Source: Thermoflexales bacterium
GTDB lineage: Bacteria; Chloroflexota; Anaerolineae; B4-G1; SLSP01
Length of the DNA: 42,192 nucleotides
Assembly (NCBI GenBank): GCA_007125545.1
Contig: SLDA01000578.1
Span: forward strand, 1 to 42,192
Direction of reading: 5' to 3'
Of this stretch, positions 1 to 9,280 are shown in pieces. Under the pieces are notes generated by a model. It made no database searches. It saw nothing but the letters and a program-made list of their open reading frames with translations, and was not told the origin of the DNA. Made by a program: the position numbers and the translations under genes. Numbering within the stretch: the stretch's first letter is position 1; every line of letters begins with the position of its first letter.

Positions 1-2660
1 GATGCTAGCTGCAGTAGGATCGATACCGTGATGGCGGCGATCAAGTAAGGGTTTGTGAACAGCCCAAGCTGGAGAATAGATTTGTCACGCGAACGGCAGT
101 TCAGTGAGTTAAACACCTGGAACATGGCGAGCGTCGTAAAGGCGATCGTCTGTGCGCGAGCCGGGCTGCCCTCGTCGACGGCTCTGAGATACATCCACAG
201 CGTACCGACCGCCATAAACAGCGCGACAAAGACGACATTTCTCAGGATTTCTGCATTGATGATGCGTGCATTTGGATTGCGTGGCGCCTCCTCCATCACA
301 TCGGCTTCCTGAGGCTCTAGAGCGAGGGTGATATCCAGAATCCCGTCCGTGACCAGGTTAACCCACAGGATCTGCACCGGTGACAGGATGAGTCCAAGGT
401 GCGGGAAGAATGCCAGCGCGCTGATCAGGGTCAGATCCTCGCCAATGTTCGTGGATAGCAGGAACTTCACGACCTTCCGTACGTTCTGAAAGACGACCCG
501 GCCTTGCTCGACGGAGTCGACGATGCTGGCAAAGTTGTCGTCGGCCAGGACCATTTCCGCGGTCTCCCGTGTGACGTCCGTTCCCGATATCCCCATCGCC
601 ACGCCGATCTCTGCCGCTTGAAGGGCCGGCGCATCATTCACGCCATCACCGGTCATTGCGACAACATTGCCCTTGCGCCGTAAGGATTCCACGATGCGGT
701 GCTTATGGTGGGGTGCCACCCGGGCGAAGACAGCAGTCCGTTCTATGACTGCATCCAATTCGTCGTCCGTCATCTCCTCTACTTCGCGTCCCGTTAGCGT
801 TTGATAGCCTGGTTTCGCGATGTTGACCTCTCTGGCGATCGCCTCCCCTGTCAGCTTGTGGTCGCCTGTTGCCATAACAACATGAATCCCGGCATCGTGG
901 CAGCGTTGCACTGCGTGAGGTACCTCGGGACGCGGTGGGTCAATCATCCCCACAAATCCAACCAACGTCAGATCAGGCGATCCTGTGTTCAACGTTTCCT
1001 TGAAGGCCTCAACCTCCCCGGCATCGATGCGGCGATAAGCGACCGCCAGCACGCGCAAGGCTCGCGCAGCCATATCGTGGTTTGTCTCTTCTAGCTCGTC
1101 ACGCAGCTCCGCGTTGAGGACCCGGATATCACCTGCGTGCAGTTGTGTCGAGCTCATGGCCACTACTTCCTCAGGTGCGCCTTTGACGAACACCCAAACT
1201 TTCTCCGAGCCGCTTCCGTCTGACTCTGGCTCAACATGGAAGGTGGCCATCCACTTGGTCATAGGACTGAAGGGGATTTCGTCCACACGCGCAAAGCGCT
1301 CTGCCTCCGTCTCCTTCCATTGTCCAGCCTTGGCCGCTGCCACAACCAGCGCCGCTTCCGTGGGATCGCCTCGGATTTCCCATTCGCGCTTTCCATCAAT
1401 GCGCTCTAGAAGCCGTGCATTGTTGCACAACGCTCCGATCCTGAGTGCCATATCCAGTTCCTGATCCTTAGGATCGATTCTAGCCCCGTCGATTTCAAAG
1501 TCACCGTGAGGTAGGAATCCCACGCCAGTTACATGGACGTGCGCTTGTGCCAGCGCGATTTCCTGAACTGTCATCTGGTTTGTCGTCAATGTTCCCGTCT
1601 TATCTGTACAGATGACGGTAGCTGCTCCCAGCGTATCGACGGCATGTAGCTTTCGGATTATTGCGTTATGCTGCGCCATACGGCTCACACCTACGGCGAG
1701 CGTGATGGTCATCACGGCTGGTAGCCCCTCAGGGATGGAGGATACGGCAGACGCTAGGGCGAAGAGGAACATTTCCTGCAAGTCTAACCCTTGAATGATG
1801 CCTAACAGAAAGGTCAACCCTGCAACAAAGATGGCCAATAGCGCCAACTTGCGACCGAGATCTAGTGTCTGTATCTGGAGGGGAGAGGCGACCTTCTCAG
1901 TTTCTTCAATAAGGGTTGCGATTTTGCCCATCTCTGTACCCGATCCGGTGGCAATCGTGACGCCTTTGCCGCGCCCCTCTACCACGACGGTGCCGCCGTA
2001 GAGCAGGTTGATTCTCTCGGCGACCACTCGGTCCTCGGCGACGGGTTCTGTTACCTTGCGAACTGCGGTCGACTCGCCCGTGAGCATAGACTCATCGACT
2101 TCCAGGTTGATCGCCTCGAAAACGCGAAGATCGGCGGGTACTTTGGCCCCGGCCTCGAGCAGTACCACGTCACCGGGTACGACCTGCGTGGCCGGGATGC
2201 GCATTTCGATGCAACTGCTACCACTGTATCGGTCGCAGTCTCGGAAAACTTCAGCTTCTGGCGCTGCCTGGGATTTTAGCTTCTCGAGCGCTTCTTCAGC
2301 GCGATACTCCTGGATGAAACCGATCAGCGTATTGACGATAATCACTACGGCGATCACGATCGCGTCGATGACCTCATGGGCCAGCACTGAAATAACGGCC
2401 GCTACCACCAAGACCGCAACCAATGGATTCTTGACTTGCGACCAGAGGAGTGCGAGCTTGTTAATCCCCTGTTCCGCCGTGATCTCGTTAGGCCCGAATC
2501 TCTCGAGTCGCCGCTCGGCCTCGGTTTCTGTCAGTCCGGTGGGCCGTGACCGGAGTTTGTCGAAGACATCTTGTTGCCCGAGTGCATGCCAGTAGATTGA
2601 GTTACCTCTCTCAACCGCGGCGGACACGTCTTCTGCCAGGTCAACCTGAGTCGATTCCAT
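1..2660 (-). CDS. P2-type calcium-transporting ATPase (C-terminus outside window)
   Basis: This is an integral-membrane P-type ATPase that pumps cations, probably Ca2+ (or Mn2+), out of the cytoplasm. I translated the reverse strand from the ATG at 2660 and found 886 open codons with no stop before the edge, so the C-terminus is missing. Visible landmarks are TGES near residue 193 (actuator), the phosphorylated Asp353 in DKTGTLT, KGAPE in the nucleotide-binding domain, and MTGDGVNDAPA near residue 670. Transport-site signatures match P2 pumps: IPEGLPA in M4, STNIGE in M5 and NLVTDG in M6. These carry the Glu, Asn/Glu and Asn/Asp ligands known from SERCA and PMR1. The ribosome site GGAGGGG lies 8 bases before the ATG. 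Na+-type P2 pumps are the alternative. The family is certain and the ion is inferred. Confidence 0.95.
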   Translation of the reverse strand, partial: MESTQVDLAEDVSAAVERGNSIYWHALGQQDVFDKLRSRPTGLTETEAERRLERFGPNEITAEQGINKLALLWSQVKNPLVAVLVVAAVISVLAHEVIDAIVIAVVIIVNTLIGFIQEYRAEEALEKLKSQAAPEAEVFRDCDRYSGSSCIEMRIPATQVVPGDVVLLEAGAKVPADLRVFEAINLEVDESMLTGESTAVRKVTEPVAEDRVVAERINLLYGGTVVVEGRGKGVTIATGSGTEMGKIATLIEETEKVASPLQIQTLDLGRKLALLAIFVAGLTFLLGIIQGLDLQEMFLFALASAVSSIPEGLPAVMTITLAVGVSRMAQHNAIIRKLHAVDTLGAATVICTDKTGTLTTNQMTVQEIALAQAHVHVTGVGFLPHGDFEIDGARIDPKDQELDMALRIGALCNNARLLERIDGKREWEIRGDPTEAALVVAAAKAGQWKETEAERFARVDEIPFSPMTKWMATFHVEPESDGSGSEKVWVFVKGAPEEVVAMSSTQLHAGDIRVLNAELRDELEETNHDMAARALRVLAVAYRRIDAGEVEAFKETLNTGSPDLTLVGFVGMIDPPRPEVPHAVQRCHDAGIHVVMATGDHKLTGEAIAREVNIAKPGYQTLTGREVEEMTDDELDAVIERTAVFARVAPHHKHRIVESLRRKGNVVAMTGDGVNDAPALQAAEIGVAMGISGTDVTRETAEMVLADDNFASIVDSVEQGRVVFQNVRKVVKFLLSTNIGEDLTLISALAFFPHLGLILSPVQILWVNLVTDGILDITLALEPQEADVMEEAPRNPNARIINAEILRNVVFVALFMAVGTLWMYLRAVDEGSPARAQTIAFTTLAMFQVFNSLNCRSRDKSILQLGLFTNPYLIAAITVSILLQLA

Positions 2661-2844
2661 ATCCCTACCCCTCCGTGCACTAAGATGGCAAATCTAGAGG
2701 ATTACAGTGTTGTGACCCTGTCCCTGCGACCTAATCATAGGCTAGCGCTTCGTAGCGATATTCTTTGGCTGTGTGAAGGCCTATACGCTTGGTCTCTATA
2801 TTCGATTGTACCCGCTTCTGCTATGCCAGCGAGTGGGCGTCGGC

Positions 2845-3813
2845 TCAACTGACGCGCTCTCCAACGCAACTTACATTACTTCCCCACCGTGCCTTTACCG
2901 GCACATGGGTGCGGGGCACCTCTACCGGTTCCTCCATGGATGCCTCGAAATAGAGATACTCGGCCCCTTCGTAAGTGCTGAACCCGGCGTGGTTGCCGTG
3001 GCTGTCAACGGCGATGAAGTTCATGCCTGCCAGATAGCGCCCGCCCAAGTCATTGAGATCGGCCATCGCGCGGGTGCCTGCTTCCATCAGCGGGAGCCCC
3101 ATCTTCATATACATAACGATGCTGTGGGCTGTAGCAGCCCGGATGGCCATTTCACCGGCCCCCGTGCACGCAGCGGCGCCATAGCGGTCGTCGGCATAGA
3201 AGCCGGCGCCTACAAGTGGTGAGTCGCCGACCCGGCCCGGGTATTTCCACGCCCAGCCGCTGGTCGAGACCCCTACACATAGGTGTCCATCAATGTCGCG
3301 CGCGATTACGTTCGTGGTTCCTCCTGTGCGTTCGGGGTCGGTGGCAATCTCCACCCAGCGCCAGAGGTCATGTCGCTCTTGAATGTGCTCCAGATCCTCC
3401 ACAGACATTTCCGGCTGTAGCCCCTTGGTCCACGCCTCCCGAGCCGGCTCGGTGAGCAAATTGCTGGGCTCAAATCCCATCTCGGCAGCAAACCGGGCGG
3501 CGCCCGTCCCCACGAGCAGCACATGGGGCAGTCTCTCCATCACCTTTCGGGCGATGGAGATGGCCTGAGGATACTGCTTGAGGGCTGCAACCGATCCGCT
3601 CGTCAGGTCGTGGCCCTGCATCAGCCCGGCATCCAGCTCTACCTCGCCAAGGAGGTTGGGATAGCCGCCAACGCCAACCGAATGGTCGTCGGCGTTGGCC
3701 TCCACGGCACGAATGGCGACCTCAACGGCATCGATCGCAGAGGCGCCATCGCGCAAGAGAGTCATAGCCTGGGTCAGGCCAATGGCTGCATTAGTGCTGG
3801 CAACAAGAAACAT
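2845..3813 (-). CDS. N4-(beta-N-acetylglucosaminyl)-L-asparaginase family Ntn hydrolase
   Basis: This is a glycosylasparaginase-like Ntn hydrolase of 322 residues, the usual family size. Known members cleave the amide between Asn and N-acetylglucosamine, or isoaspartyl/asparagine amides, after autocatalytic cleavage before a threonine. The family core GRVGDSPLVGAGFYAD (about 193-208) and the following GAAACTGAGE are plain. Aligning the spacing to that core places the nucleophile at Thr166 within GGTTN. Classic glycosylasparaginases have HDT at this point. The Gly before Thr here resembles the isoaspartyl peptidase/plant-type asparaginase branch, so substrate is uncertain. There is no signal peptide, so it is probably cytoplasmic. 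It lies 57 bases downstream of the lipoprotein gene on the same strand and may be cotranscribed with the amino acid transporter cluster. Confidence 0.88.
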   Translation of the reverse strand: MFLVASTNAAIGLTQAMTLLRDGASAIDAVEVAIRAVEANADDHSVGVGGYPNLLGEVELDAGLMQGHDLTSGSVAALKQYPQAISIARKVMERLPHVLLVGTGAARFAAEMGFEPSNLLTEPAREAWTKGLQPEMSVEDLEHIQERHDLWRWVEIATDPERTGGTTNVIARDIDGHLCVGVSTSGWAWKYPGRVGDSPLVGAGFYADDRYGAAACTGAGEMAIRAATAHSIVMYMKMGLPLMEAGTRAMADLNDLGGRYLAGMNFIAVDSHGNHAGFSTYEGAEYLYFEASMEEPVEVPRTHVPVKARWGSNVSCVGERVS

Positions 3814-3870
3814 AATGGCGCATGCTCCGTAGTCAATAGATTCTAACCGGAGTTCCTCTATCTGGCCTCC

Positions 3871-4908
3871 CTAACGGGGTGGCAGTGCCTGGACGTAGAG
3901 TCGGGTCTCGCTGTAGGGGACGTAACGGACCATAACGTCAAAGGGCGCGCTGGCGCCAGGGGCAAGCGGTCCAAGAATCAGGTCTGCACCCATGCTCACG
4001 ATCTGTCCGCTCTCCAGCAGCACCCCGTTGATGGTAATGTCCTGTGCCGCGACCGGGTTGGGGTTGCTGACGGTGCCCACAATGTGGACGTAGCCGAGAT
4101 TATCGACATAGCGACGCGTTGTGCGAAGTTCCACAGGAATGGGTTGACGCCGGTCGGTGGGGCGCCCCTCTGGATGGAGCATCACGTCGGAGAGGTCTTT
4201 GTCCGTCGCCTCGACAATGAAGGGGCACGCATCGCCAGGGCCGAGTATCGGGCATTGAATCCTGGCCCGGACCGGCCCGTAACGCGAACCATCGGTCCGG
4301 TAGAAGGTCGCGATCACACCCAGGCTTGTGTAGGGCTCGGCGCTGTCGTTTCGCAGGATACCCGAGACCTTGAACCGGTGCCCTTCGAGCTCGCGGTTGG
4401 CGCTGACCTCGATACTCAGTGGCGGCGCGACGTTCTCATTTGGGCGGATGACGAGAGCTGAGGTCGAGATGGTCTGTTCGCGGGTACGCGTGGCGATCGC
4501 GCCGGGCATGTGCAACCGTGCAACGGGAGCAGGTGTCGGCGTCATCTCCGGAATCGCAGCATCTTCAGTATCGCCTGCCGCTTCTTCTGCAACGACTTCT
4601 TGCCCTTCCTCAGAATCCACCGGCTCTAGCATTTCGATAGGCTCTTCCGGATCTGGAGGCTCCACATCAACGGCCGGCACGACGACTGGCTCCGCTAGCG
4701 GCATCGGCGTCTGGGTCGCTACCGGTTCCTGTTCTACGACCGGCTCCTGGGCCACTACAGGTGGCGCTACTTCCTCCGGCGCGGCAACCGGAGGTTCGAC
4801 TGCCGGTTCGATCACGGGGTCCTGCCTGCATGCGTTCAGCACGAGCACGCTTAGCAGCAGAATCAGCGCTACGCGTAGAGAATAATGATGTCGGTTATCG
4901 ACGGGCAT
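3871..4908 (-). CDS. Lipoprotein with Pro/Glu-rich linker and two beta-sandwich (FxLYD-like) domains
   Basis: This is a secreted lipoprotein of 345 residues. The N-terminus has a hydrophobic stretch ending in the lipobox LNAC, so Cys27 should be lipidated. Residues from about 30 to 130 form a low-complexity linker rich in Pro, Glu, Val and Ala, typical of proteins that reach away from the membrane. The C-terminal 200 residues look like two tandem beta-sandwich units, each with a pattern of 'hxVxGxhxNxSxxxxxxhxVxAxFY' type (SGILRNDS and VGTVSNPN are the clearest parts), as in FxLYD/DUF3426-like extracytoplasmic domains. No catalytic residues are visible and the function is unknown. The ribosome site GGAGG is just before the ATG. 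It sits between the URO-D-like gene (76-base gap) and the asparaginase gene. Confidence 0.8.
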   Translation of the reverse strand: MPVDNRHHYSLRVALILLLSVLVLNACRQDPVIEPAVEPPVAAPEEVAPPVVAQEPVVEQEPVATQTPMPLAEPVVVPAVDVEPPDPEEPIEMLEPVDSEEGQEVVAEEAAGDTEDAAIPEMTPTPAPVARLHMPGAIATRTREQTISTSALVIRPNENVAPPLSIEVSANRELEGHRFKVSGILRNDSAEPYTSLGVIATFYRTDGSRYGPVRARIQCPILGPGDACPFIVEATDKDLSDVMLHPEGRPTDRRQPIPVELRTTRRYVDNLGYVHIVGTVSNPNPVAAQDITINGVLLESGQIVSMGADLILGPLAPGASAPFDVMVRYVPYSETRLYVQALPPR

Positions 4909-4984
4909 AGATCCTCCGTAGGGATTATGAGTTTATGTCGGCTTGTTCGGCGCGCGCCCAGATATCGGTGCATTCCTGCACGAC

Positions 4985-6049
4985 TCAATCAAGAGGCTCC
5001 AACCACGCATCAAACACAGCCGCAACGTTCTCGGCGGCGACGTCGAGACCCCATTCGCACTGGGCAATGACGCCGCCTTGTCCATCATCGAGCGCCCGGC
5101 GGACTCGCCGGACGCCGTCCTTGACCTCTTCCGGTGTGCCAAAGGGCAACAGATGTTGGCGGTCGATCTCACCCCAGAACGTGATCTGTCCCTTATATGA
5201 CTCTGCCAGAGACTCGATGTCCATGCAGAATAGCTGGGAATTGAGCGCGTCGACGCCGATTTCGATCAGATCGGGATAGATGGCGGCAATATGTCCATCG
5301 GAGTGCATAAAGACAAACTTGCCCGCGTCGTGGATGAGCTTGCAGTATTCGGCATAGAGCGGTTTGTAGATCTCGCGCCACATCTTGGGCGAGATTAGCA
5401 GCCGTTCTTGGGTCCCCCAATCATCCATAAAGCCGATGGCATCCACGTCGGTATGCGTCCACATCTCGATTTCGCGCACGTAGTACTCGTGGACCATATC
5501 GCGGAGGAGCAGTACTTCGCGAGTGCCGTAGGCGAGGTCTATGAAGAGCTTCTCGGTGCCACGGAGGAACTGCATGCGCTCGAATGGGCGCGCAACGCCG
5601 GCGCCTGCCAGCACGAATTTGTCGGTCCTGGCACAGCTTGAATTGACACGGCTGAAGTCTGCGCCTTCAAGCACCTCCCAGGGCGGGCTGAAGGTGGCGA
5701 GGTTCTGCCAGTCGTCGAGTGGGGCGCGTTTCACTTCACCGACGACGCCCGGTTCTGCAACCTCCCATCCGCAGCCCCACTCGTCTACGTAGGACCCAAC
5801 CCGGTTGGGAAGTCCGCGTGCACGGTTGGATGCCCCATAGGTCACGTCGGGGCCGGCAAAGTCAGAGGGGTAGCGAGATAGCAGCGCTGCCAACTTTTCG
5901 CCGTGAAACATCGGTATGCCGGGCAGTGTCCAAAGGTCTCTCGGTGCACGGTCCGGCGCCTCGAACCGCAGCGCCTTTGCGACGCGCTCGCGGCTGGTTA
6001 TGACATCAGGATCCATACGGTAATCCCTCACTGTCAAAGGTTTGCTCAT
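4985..6049 (-). CDS. Uroporphyrinogen decarboxylase (URO-D)-like TIM-barrel protein
   Basis: This 354-residue protein belongs to the URO-D superfamily, which includes HemE and the corrinoid methyltransferases MtaA, MtbA and CmuA. The opening SRERVAKALRFEAPDRAPRD and the later barrel segments DVDAIGFMDDWGTQ and FVFMHSDGHIAAI are characteristic of the large uncharacterised URO-D-like group. MtaA-type enzymes bind zinc through an H-x-C-G motif, and here the equivalent stretch reads HSDG with no Cys, so methylcobalamin chemistry of the MtaA kind is doubtful. The context argues against a haem role: no hem genes are near, and it follows an amino acid ABC transporter by 113 bases. A second diverged paralogue lies at 9404. 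The substrate is unknown. Confidence 0.85.
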   Translation of the reverse strand: MSKPLTVRDYRMDPDVITSRERVAKALRFEAPDRAPRDLWTLPGIPMFHGEKLAALLSRYPSDFAGPDVTYGASNRARGLPNRVGSYVDEWGCGWEVAEPGVVGEVKRAPLDDWQNLATFSPPWEVLEGADFSRVNSSCARTDKFVLAGAGVARPFERMQFLRGTEKLFIDLAYGTREVLLLRDMVHEYYVREIEMWTHTDVDAIGFMDDWGTQERLLISPKMWREIYKPLYAEYCKLIHDAGKFVFMHSDGHIAAIYPDLIEIGVDALNSQLFCMDIESLAESYKGQITFWGEIDRQHLLPFGTPEEVKDGVRRVRRALDDGQGGVIAQCEWGLDVAAENVAAVFDAWLEPLD

Positions 6050-6162
6050 TGCATTTACCTTACTCCCAAACGGCTGGAATGCAAGGAGTCGGGACTCGGG
6101 TGATTCGGAGTTCCGGAGCGAGCAGCGACCTATTTGTCCCCAAATATCAGGGACAGGCGCTG

Positions 6163-6933
6163 CTACTGCAGGATCTGGCTCAAGAACCGCTTTGTCCGCT
6201 CGTGCTTGGGGGCGGTAAAAAGCGCCTCAGGCGTGGTGATTTCCACAATCTGACCCTCGTCCATAAAGACGATGCGGCGAGCAGCTGCGCGAGCGAAGCC
6301 CATTTCGTGCGAGACGACCAGCATGGTCATCCCTTCACCGGCAAGATCCAACATAACGTCGAGCACTTCTTTGATCATCTCCGGATCCAGCGCGGAAGTC
6401 GGTTCATCAAAGAGCATCACTTTCGGCTGCATGGCCAATGCCCGGGCGATGGCGACACGCTGCTGCTGCCCGCCCGAGAGTTGATCCGGATAGGAATCGG
6501 CCTTTTCCGGGATGCCGACCTTGACCAGAAGCTCATGTGCCAATGCGTGAGCTCGGGTCTGCTCCCAACCCTTGACGACGATCGGGCCCATCGTGATATT
6601 CTCCAGCGCCGTCTTGTGCGGGAAGAGATTGAACTGCTGGAAAACCATTCCCACGTCAGCGCGGATCCGGTTGATCTGTTGCTCGTTGTTGGTCAATTCC
6701 TGACCGTCAATGTGGATGGTGCCACCATTGGGCACCTCCAACCGGTTTACACAGCGGAGCAGCGTCGACTTGCCCGATCCGCTAGGGCCGATGATGACCA
6801 CGACTTCGCCTCTTTGCACGTCTAGACTGACACCATGAACGGCATGAGTTCGCCCGAATCTCTTGTGTAGATCGCGGATCTTGACAATCGGTGTTTCCGC
6901 ATTGTGCGTCTGCAAACTGTCTATTACTGACAT
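6163..6933 (-). CDS. Polar amino acid ABC transporter, ATP-binding subunit
   Basis: This is the ATPase of a GlnQ/HisP-type importer, 256 residues from the chosen start. Walker [10 protein letters not shown] is at 49-57, the Q-loop is in [10 protein letters not shown], the signature is LSGGQQQR, Walker B is [12 protein letters not shown], and the switch His is in VVSHEMGFA. The open frame extends 22 codons further upstream. I place the start at the ATG at 6933 because it has AGGAG seven bases before it, and because the longer version would overlap the end of the permease gene. The gap to the permease gene is 13 bases, so the two are surely cotranscribed. It would act at the cytoplasmic face with the permease and binding protein encoded upstream. 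Confidence 0.95.
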   Translation of the reverse strand: MSVIDSLQTHNAETPIVKIRDLHKRFGRTHAVHGVSLDVQRGEVVVIIGPSGSGKSTLLRCVNRLEVPNGGTIHIDGQELTNNEQQINRIRADVGMVFQQFNLFPHKTALENITMGPIVVKGWEQTRAHALAHELLVKVGIPEKADSYPDQLSGGQQQRVAIARALAMQPKVMLFDEPTSALDPEMIKEVLDVMLDLAGEGMTMLVVSHEMGFARAAARRIVFMDEGQIVEITTPEALFTAPKHERTKRFLSQILQ

Positions 6934-6946
6934 AGATTTTCTCCTG

Positions 6947-8140
6947 TCACGCCTGAATGACGTAGGTGTGCGTCCAGCGATCGTGGAGCGGGCGACCACC
7001 CAGGGCCGGTATCGCGCCGATCAGAGCGAGTCCGGGCAGGGGGAGCATTGCCAGTAGGAGCCGGGGGATTGCCCGACTCAGCGAGGCATGGGCACCCTCT
7101 GGCGTGGTAAGCCGCAATCCTACCGCCAGCATCCCCGGCGTGGCACCTGAGCGGGTCCAAAAAGCCAGCAGGTAGATGGCGGCAATGAGCCCGATTACCA
7201 CGAGTGGGATGAGCAGACCGGTAGGCGAATCTGCCACCAGCAATCCGATCAAAGCGAAGATCGGGAGCCCGATAATGTCGAGAATGACGAAATCGATAAC
7301 GCCGGCCGCAAGCCGGTGCATCACCGTGACGGGCTGCCCCTTGTTCTGGCGGGCCATGCCCAGCTCTATGTAATAGACAACGCGCGAGAAGATCAGTGTG
7401 ACCAGCAGATAAACCAGGGCAACCAACGTGTAGGACTCGAAATAAGCGAAGGTCCTGGAGGCATACTCGCGAGCCCGACGGAGCATATCCGAGATGGCGA
7501 GGACCGAGACAAGCGACGAATCCTTGAGCATCGCGATGAACTCGTTGCCGACAGGCGGCAGCACAATGCGAACGGCTTGTGGGATGATGATGTGGCGCAT
7601 CGCCTGGCCCTGGGTAAGGCCTAGCGCGCGCGCCGCTTCCATCTGTCCTTTGGGGATCGACTGGATGCCGGCGCGAAAGGTTTCACCGATGTAAGCCCCG
7701 TAACAGACACTTAACCCGAGCACGGCGGAGGCGTTAGGGCCAAGCCGCACGAAACGCGATAAAGCGTAGTAGATCCAGAAGAGCTGGACCAGCAGCGGGA
7801 TGCCCCGGATGACCTCGACGTAGAGTGAGGCAAGCGTATTAATGAAGTTGGATCGCGAGGTGCGGCCCAGACCCGCGACGAGGCCCAAGATCAGGGCGAA
7901 AAGCATCGACACGATAGTGATCTGGAAGGTGACGACCAACCCGTCCCCGATAAAGCGCACGATATCAAGGTAGGGATCGGGCCTGAACAGGATAACTGCG
8001 GAGATAAAGATGAGAGCGCCGATCACGGCAATCCACCAAGCCGCCTTAAGGCTCTGTTCGCGCGGGATTGCCGCGCTGTCATCCTGCCAGAGATGTGGGG
8101 GGGCTGGTTGAGCCTCAACCCCAGGTGTTTGTGAACTCAT
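6947..8140 (-). CDS. Amino acid ABC transporter permease fused to a C-terminal RDD membrane domain
   Basis: Residues 1-265 are a HisM/GlnP-type permease of the polar amino acid family. The EAA-type loop around 168-200 ([16 protein letters not shown], then [14 protein letters not shown]) contacts the ATPase. Normal permeases end near residue 260-280, but here the frame continues to 397 through a second membrane module. That module starts [12 protein letters not shown] (about 275-286), has two to three further hydrophobic segments, and ends [10 protein letters not shown]. The Arg276, Asp283 and Asp387 pattern is that of the RDD family. The join is in frame with no sign of a frameshift. RDD proteins have been linked to transport and Na+ or osmotic tolerance, so the domain may gate or stabilise the importer. 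Its role here is unknown. SD GAGGAG is seven bases before the ATG. Confidence 0.9.
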   Translation of the reverse strand: MSSQTPGVEAQPAPPHLWQDDSAAIPREQSLKAAWWIAVIGALIFISAVILFRPDPYLDIVRFIGDGLVVTFQITIVSMLFALILGLVAGLGRTSRSNFINTLASLYVEVIRGIPLLVQLFWIYYALSRFVRLGPNASAVLGLSVCYGAYIGETFRAGIQSIPKGQMEAARALGLTQGQAMRHIIIPQAVRIVLPPVGNEFIAMLKDSSLVSVLAISDMLRRAREYASRTFAYFESYTLVALVYLLVTLIFSRVVYYIELGMARQNKGQPVTVMHRLAAGVIDFVILDIIGLPIFALIGLLVADSPTGLLIPLVVIGLIAAIYLLAFWTRSGATPGMLAVGLRLTTPEGAHASLSRAIPRLLLAMLPLPGLALIGAIPALGGRPLHDRWTHTYVIQA

Positions 8141-8165
8141 GTCACGACTCCTCTTCTTCTAATCG

Positions 8166-8198
8166 CAGAGAACACGGGCTCGGGCGCCGTGTTCTCTG
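8166..8198 (-). other. Intercistronic stem-loop between binding-protein and permease genes
   Basis: The arms 8166-8177 and 8187-8198 pair perfectly over 12 bases (core AGAACACGG/CCGTGTTCT) with a 9-base loop. There is no U-run after it on the minus strand. It lies after the binding-protein stop and 25 bases before the permease ATG. In known solute-transport operons such stems protect the binding-protein mRNA or attenuate read-through, giving excess binding protein. That role is inferred. Confidence 0.65.
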
Positions 8199-8367
8199 TT
8201 GAATGCGGCCTGCGACTCATAATCGCGAGATCGCCGGTTATTTGCCGAACCGTGCTGCGCTGTCCATGGGCACCGGGAGGTTAGCCAGTGACTCAGCCCG
8301 TGTTTTACAGCACCCGAGACCCGTTCCCCTCATGACCGCACGCGCTCGGTGATCTGGCGGATGGATG

Positions 8368-9123
8368 CTAGCGAAGCCAGGTATCCGCGATCTGGGCGTC
8401 GATCCCTGCCTCCTGAACTGCACTGAGGCCCCGGTTGATTTTGTCGAGCAACTCAGTGTTGCCCTTCTGCACCAAAATGCCGTAGTACTCTTCCGTAAAG
8501 GACTCACCCACAATTTCGAGCTGTGCCCTATACTCCTCACGCTGCAGTGCGAAGTCGGCGGCGACCGGTGTATCGCAGACGACAGCATCGATGCGGCCCG
8601 CCAGTAAGTCCTCGAAGGCCAGCCCGACCTCATCATACTCTTTCAGCTCCACCCCATCCATATCCTGAACCGCGAAGGCACCGGTCGTGCCGATCTGCGC
8701 GCCTACCGTGTAGCCCGAGAGTGTGTCCGGTCCGGTGATGTCGCTGCCTGTGCGGACGACCACGATCTGGCCGGCGTTGATGTAGGGATTGGAGAAGTCG
8801 TAGTCTGCCTTGCGCTCATCAGTGATTGTTACGGATGAGATGACCGCATCGTATTCGCCGGCTGCGAGACCCGCGAAGATGCCGTCCCAGGCCACGTTTC
8901 GGAACTCTATCTCGAAGCCGCCGTGCTCGGCAATGGCCGTCATCAGATCGATATCATACCCAACGATCTCTCTGTTCTCATTCACGAACTCCATCGGAGG
9001 CCAGGTTGCGTCAGTGGCGACGACGATAGTGTCGGATGAAGCCCGTGGCTGACAAGCGGTGATCACGGTTGCAACCAGTAGAACTAAGGCAATACTCACA
9101 AATGTAGACCTGCGGAAAGTCAT
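8368..9123 (-). CDS. Polar amino acid ABC transporter substrate-binding lipoprotein
   Basis: This 251-residue protein is a family 3 solute-binding protein (PBPb/SBP_bac_3). The signal peptide ends in the lipobox ITAC, so Cys24 anchors it to the outer face of the membrane. Ligand-site features of alpha-amino acid binders are present: IVVATDATWPPMEF at the first strand, Arg104 in TITDERKADYDFSNPY for the alpha-carboxylate, and Asp184 in VVCDTPVAADFA for the alpha-amino group. This supports an amino acid rather than a sugar ligand, but the side-chain specificity cannot be read. The gene is the first of the transporter operon. A promoter lies about 75-100 bases upstream, and SD AGGAGGAG precedes the ATG. 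Confidence 0.93.
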   Translation of the reverse strand: MTFRRSTFVSIALVLLVATVITACQPRASSDTIVVATDATWPPMEFVNENREIVGYDIDLMTAIAEHGGFEIEFRNVAWDGIFAGLAAGEYDAVISSVTITDERKADYDFSNPYINAGQIVVVRTGSDITGPDTLSGYTVGAQIGTTGAFAVQDMDGVELKEYDEVGLAFEDLLAGRIDAVVCDTPVAADFALQREEYRAQLEIVGESFTEEYYGILVQKGNTELLDKINRGLSAVQEAGIDAQIADTWLR

Positions 9124-9150
9124 ATAGTCTCCTCCTGGGACGCTTTTGTA

Positions 9151-9164
9151 GTGGCATATGCCAC
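9151..9164. promoter_or_regulatory. Perfect 14-bp palindrome in the transporter leader
   Basis: GTGGCATATGCCAC is a perfect palindrome, located between the promoter at 9199-9226 and the binding-protein start. Its position, downstream of the promoter and before the ATG, suits a repressor operator. No regulator gene is in the window. The role is inferred. Confidence 0.4.
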
Positions 9165-9198
9165 CTGTTTATGGGACGTTGCTAACCTCTGACGGAGT

Positions 9199-9226
9199 AT
9201 TATCCGCGTTGGGTGCTAAAAGTCAA
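9199..9226 (-). promoter_or_regulatory. Sigma70-like promoter for the amino acid transporter operon
   Basis: On the minus strand TTGACT (9221-9226) is followed by a 16-base spacer and GATAAT (9199-9204). Both hexamers match the consensus in five of six positions. It lies upstream of the binding-protein gene, with the 14-bp palindrome between the promoter and that gene. Confidence 0.65.
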
Positions 9227-9280
9227 TCTTCTCGCGAGGCCCGGTGAATCGCCGTATGTGCCACTCCTTACAAGCGGACC

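Noticed and set aside
2661-2844. Promoter for the P-type ATPase
   Set aside because: A TACAAT at 2805-2810 on the minus strand could be a -10, but no acceptable -35 stands 16-18 bases before it.
6049-6825. 258-codon open frame on plus
   Set aside because: It is antisense to the transporter ATPase gene, which has all ABC motifs. The plus frame has no recognisable family and is a shadow.
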